A model generated the notes under the pieces. It searched no databases. It saw only the letters and a list, made by a program, of their open reading frames with translations, and had not been told where the DNA came from. Of a stretch of DNA of 64,000 bases, positions 63,219-64,000 are shown piece after piece. This DNA is from Sisyra terminalis. Taxonomy: Eukaryota > Arthropoda > Insecta > Neuroptera > Sisyridae. The position numbers and the translations under genes are program-made. The first letter of the stretch is position 1. Each line of letters opens with the position of its first letter. The stretch covers positions 42,914,630-42,978,629 of the forward strand of contig OY292274.1 in the NCBI GenBank assembly GCA_958496175.1, written 5' to 3'.

Positions 63219-64000
63219 TTAAATATCATTGAGTATTTAATTGATGGAAATTAGACCTTGAGGTTTTTTAGGGAAACAAGAGAACGAAAAATAGATTATT
63301 TGTTAATTTTTTTATTTTGATTTTTTATCAAATTAAATATGTCTTATGTTAGATAACTTTCAGATTCGAAATAATCTATAAAATTTGAAAATATTGAAAA
63401 ATGTCCAATTTGTCCAAAAGTATTTTTAGATAGTTTAGGTACTTGATTTAATTGATTTTTTTCAACTAATAATAAACTTTCTTCATTTGTTTATAACAAA
63501 ACAAATTTATGTATTTTTATTTTTAAATTTACAAACCTTCTTAATCATTAAAAAAATTCACAAAATAAAATACAGTTTTCTTTCGTAACCAGTTTATTTG
63601 AACTAGACAAATTTAAAAAAAAAAACACTAATTAAAAAAATCAACTTTTTTAGAAGTAGTAAAATTTAAATACTGTACATATTTCCTGAAAGTTGATTTG
63701 ACTTTACCAAAAGTATGCGTCAAAAATGTAAAATTTCGATGCAAGTTTTCTTGAATTTTGCCCCTGAGTCGGTTTTAATGTAACTGTAATAGTTGGATGA
63801 CTGTGAGATCATGCATTTTAAAGTAATAAAATCCCAAAGTCTTTTCTTTGTTGATATGAATCTAGAGAAAAAAATCGCTTGAGATAAAATTTCTTTCTGG
63901 GACCTTTAATTTAATTTGAGAGGAAATCATAACAATTATTTGCATGACATTCATAATTCTGATAAGATTTGTCTTCGTTCAAGTTTATGCCATAAAGTCA
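61946..64000. other. AT-rich DNA with TA microsatellite, no gene seen
   Basis: A less AT-rich fragment at 62.63-62.70 kb (GCGCTGCGTCCGAAAAGGAT) may be a TE piece but is unassigned. Confidence 0.4.
63155..63215. repeat. TA dinucleotide microsatellite
   Basis: About 60 bp of nearly pure TA repeats with one GTTT interruption near the left end. Confidence 0.95.

Overview
The window is AT-rich, intron-rich eukaryotic DNA with GT..AG introns and many decayed transposons. The one conserved gene identifies it as insect nuclear DNA. Order or species cannot be settled from the sequence alone. No bacterial features, CRISPR arrays, rRNA genes or free-standing tRNA genes were found.

The core is a tramtrack (ttk) locus on the minus strand, about 36.5 kb down to 24.2 kb. 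A probable 5' UTR exon ends at 36133. A common exon (34150..33150) encodes a BTB/POZ domain and an AT-hook. Three alternative terminal exons follow, each with a pair of C2H2 zinc fingers. Exon A (32365..31632) matches the Ttk69 type and exon B (28859..28222) the Ttk88 type. Exon C (25030..24180) has a zinc-finger pair belonging to neither classical Drosophila isoform. All three acceptors are phase 1 and fit the single donor after codon 311, so each splice gives an open protein (555, 523 and 594 aa). The design is one dimerisation and repression platform with interchangeable DNA-binding ends. Exon C is the most interesting item. The inferred first splice also creates a short uORF whose ATG is the last three bases of exon 1.

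Left flank (1-20.5 kb): one terminal exon of an unidentified histidine-rich, probably secreted protein (11928..12329, plus strand) and many TE relics. These are LINE RNase H and C-terminal fragments (2.2-5.3 kb), a hAT MITE with a perfect 8-bp target duplication (6665..7210), a hAT relic nested in another hAT (10.05-11.09 kb), Jockey-type RT relics (11.1-11.4 and 18.9-20.0 kb), a hAT inserted in a SINE (15.25-16.27 kb) and a long-TIR MITE (20.3-20.5 kb).

Right flank (37-64 kb): no convincing gene. It holds Tc1 and mariner transposase relics (37.6 and 61.4-61.9 kb), a Jockey relic (39.8 kb), a 540-bp palindrome (42.5-43.04 kb), further hAT and MITE fragments, more SINE copies and a TA microsatellite.

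A tRNA-derived SINE recurs five times. No TE relic was recognised between about 20.6 and 37.6 kb, which is essentially the ttk transcription unit.
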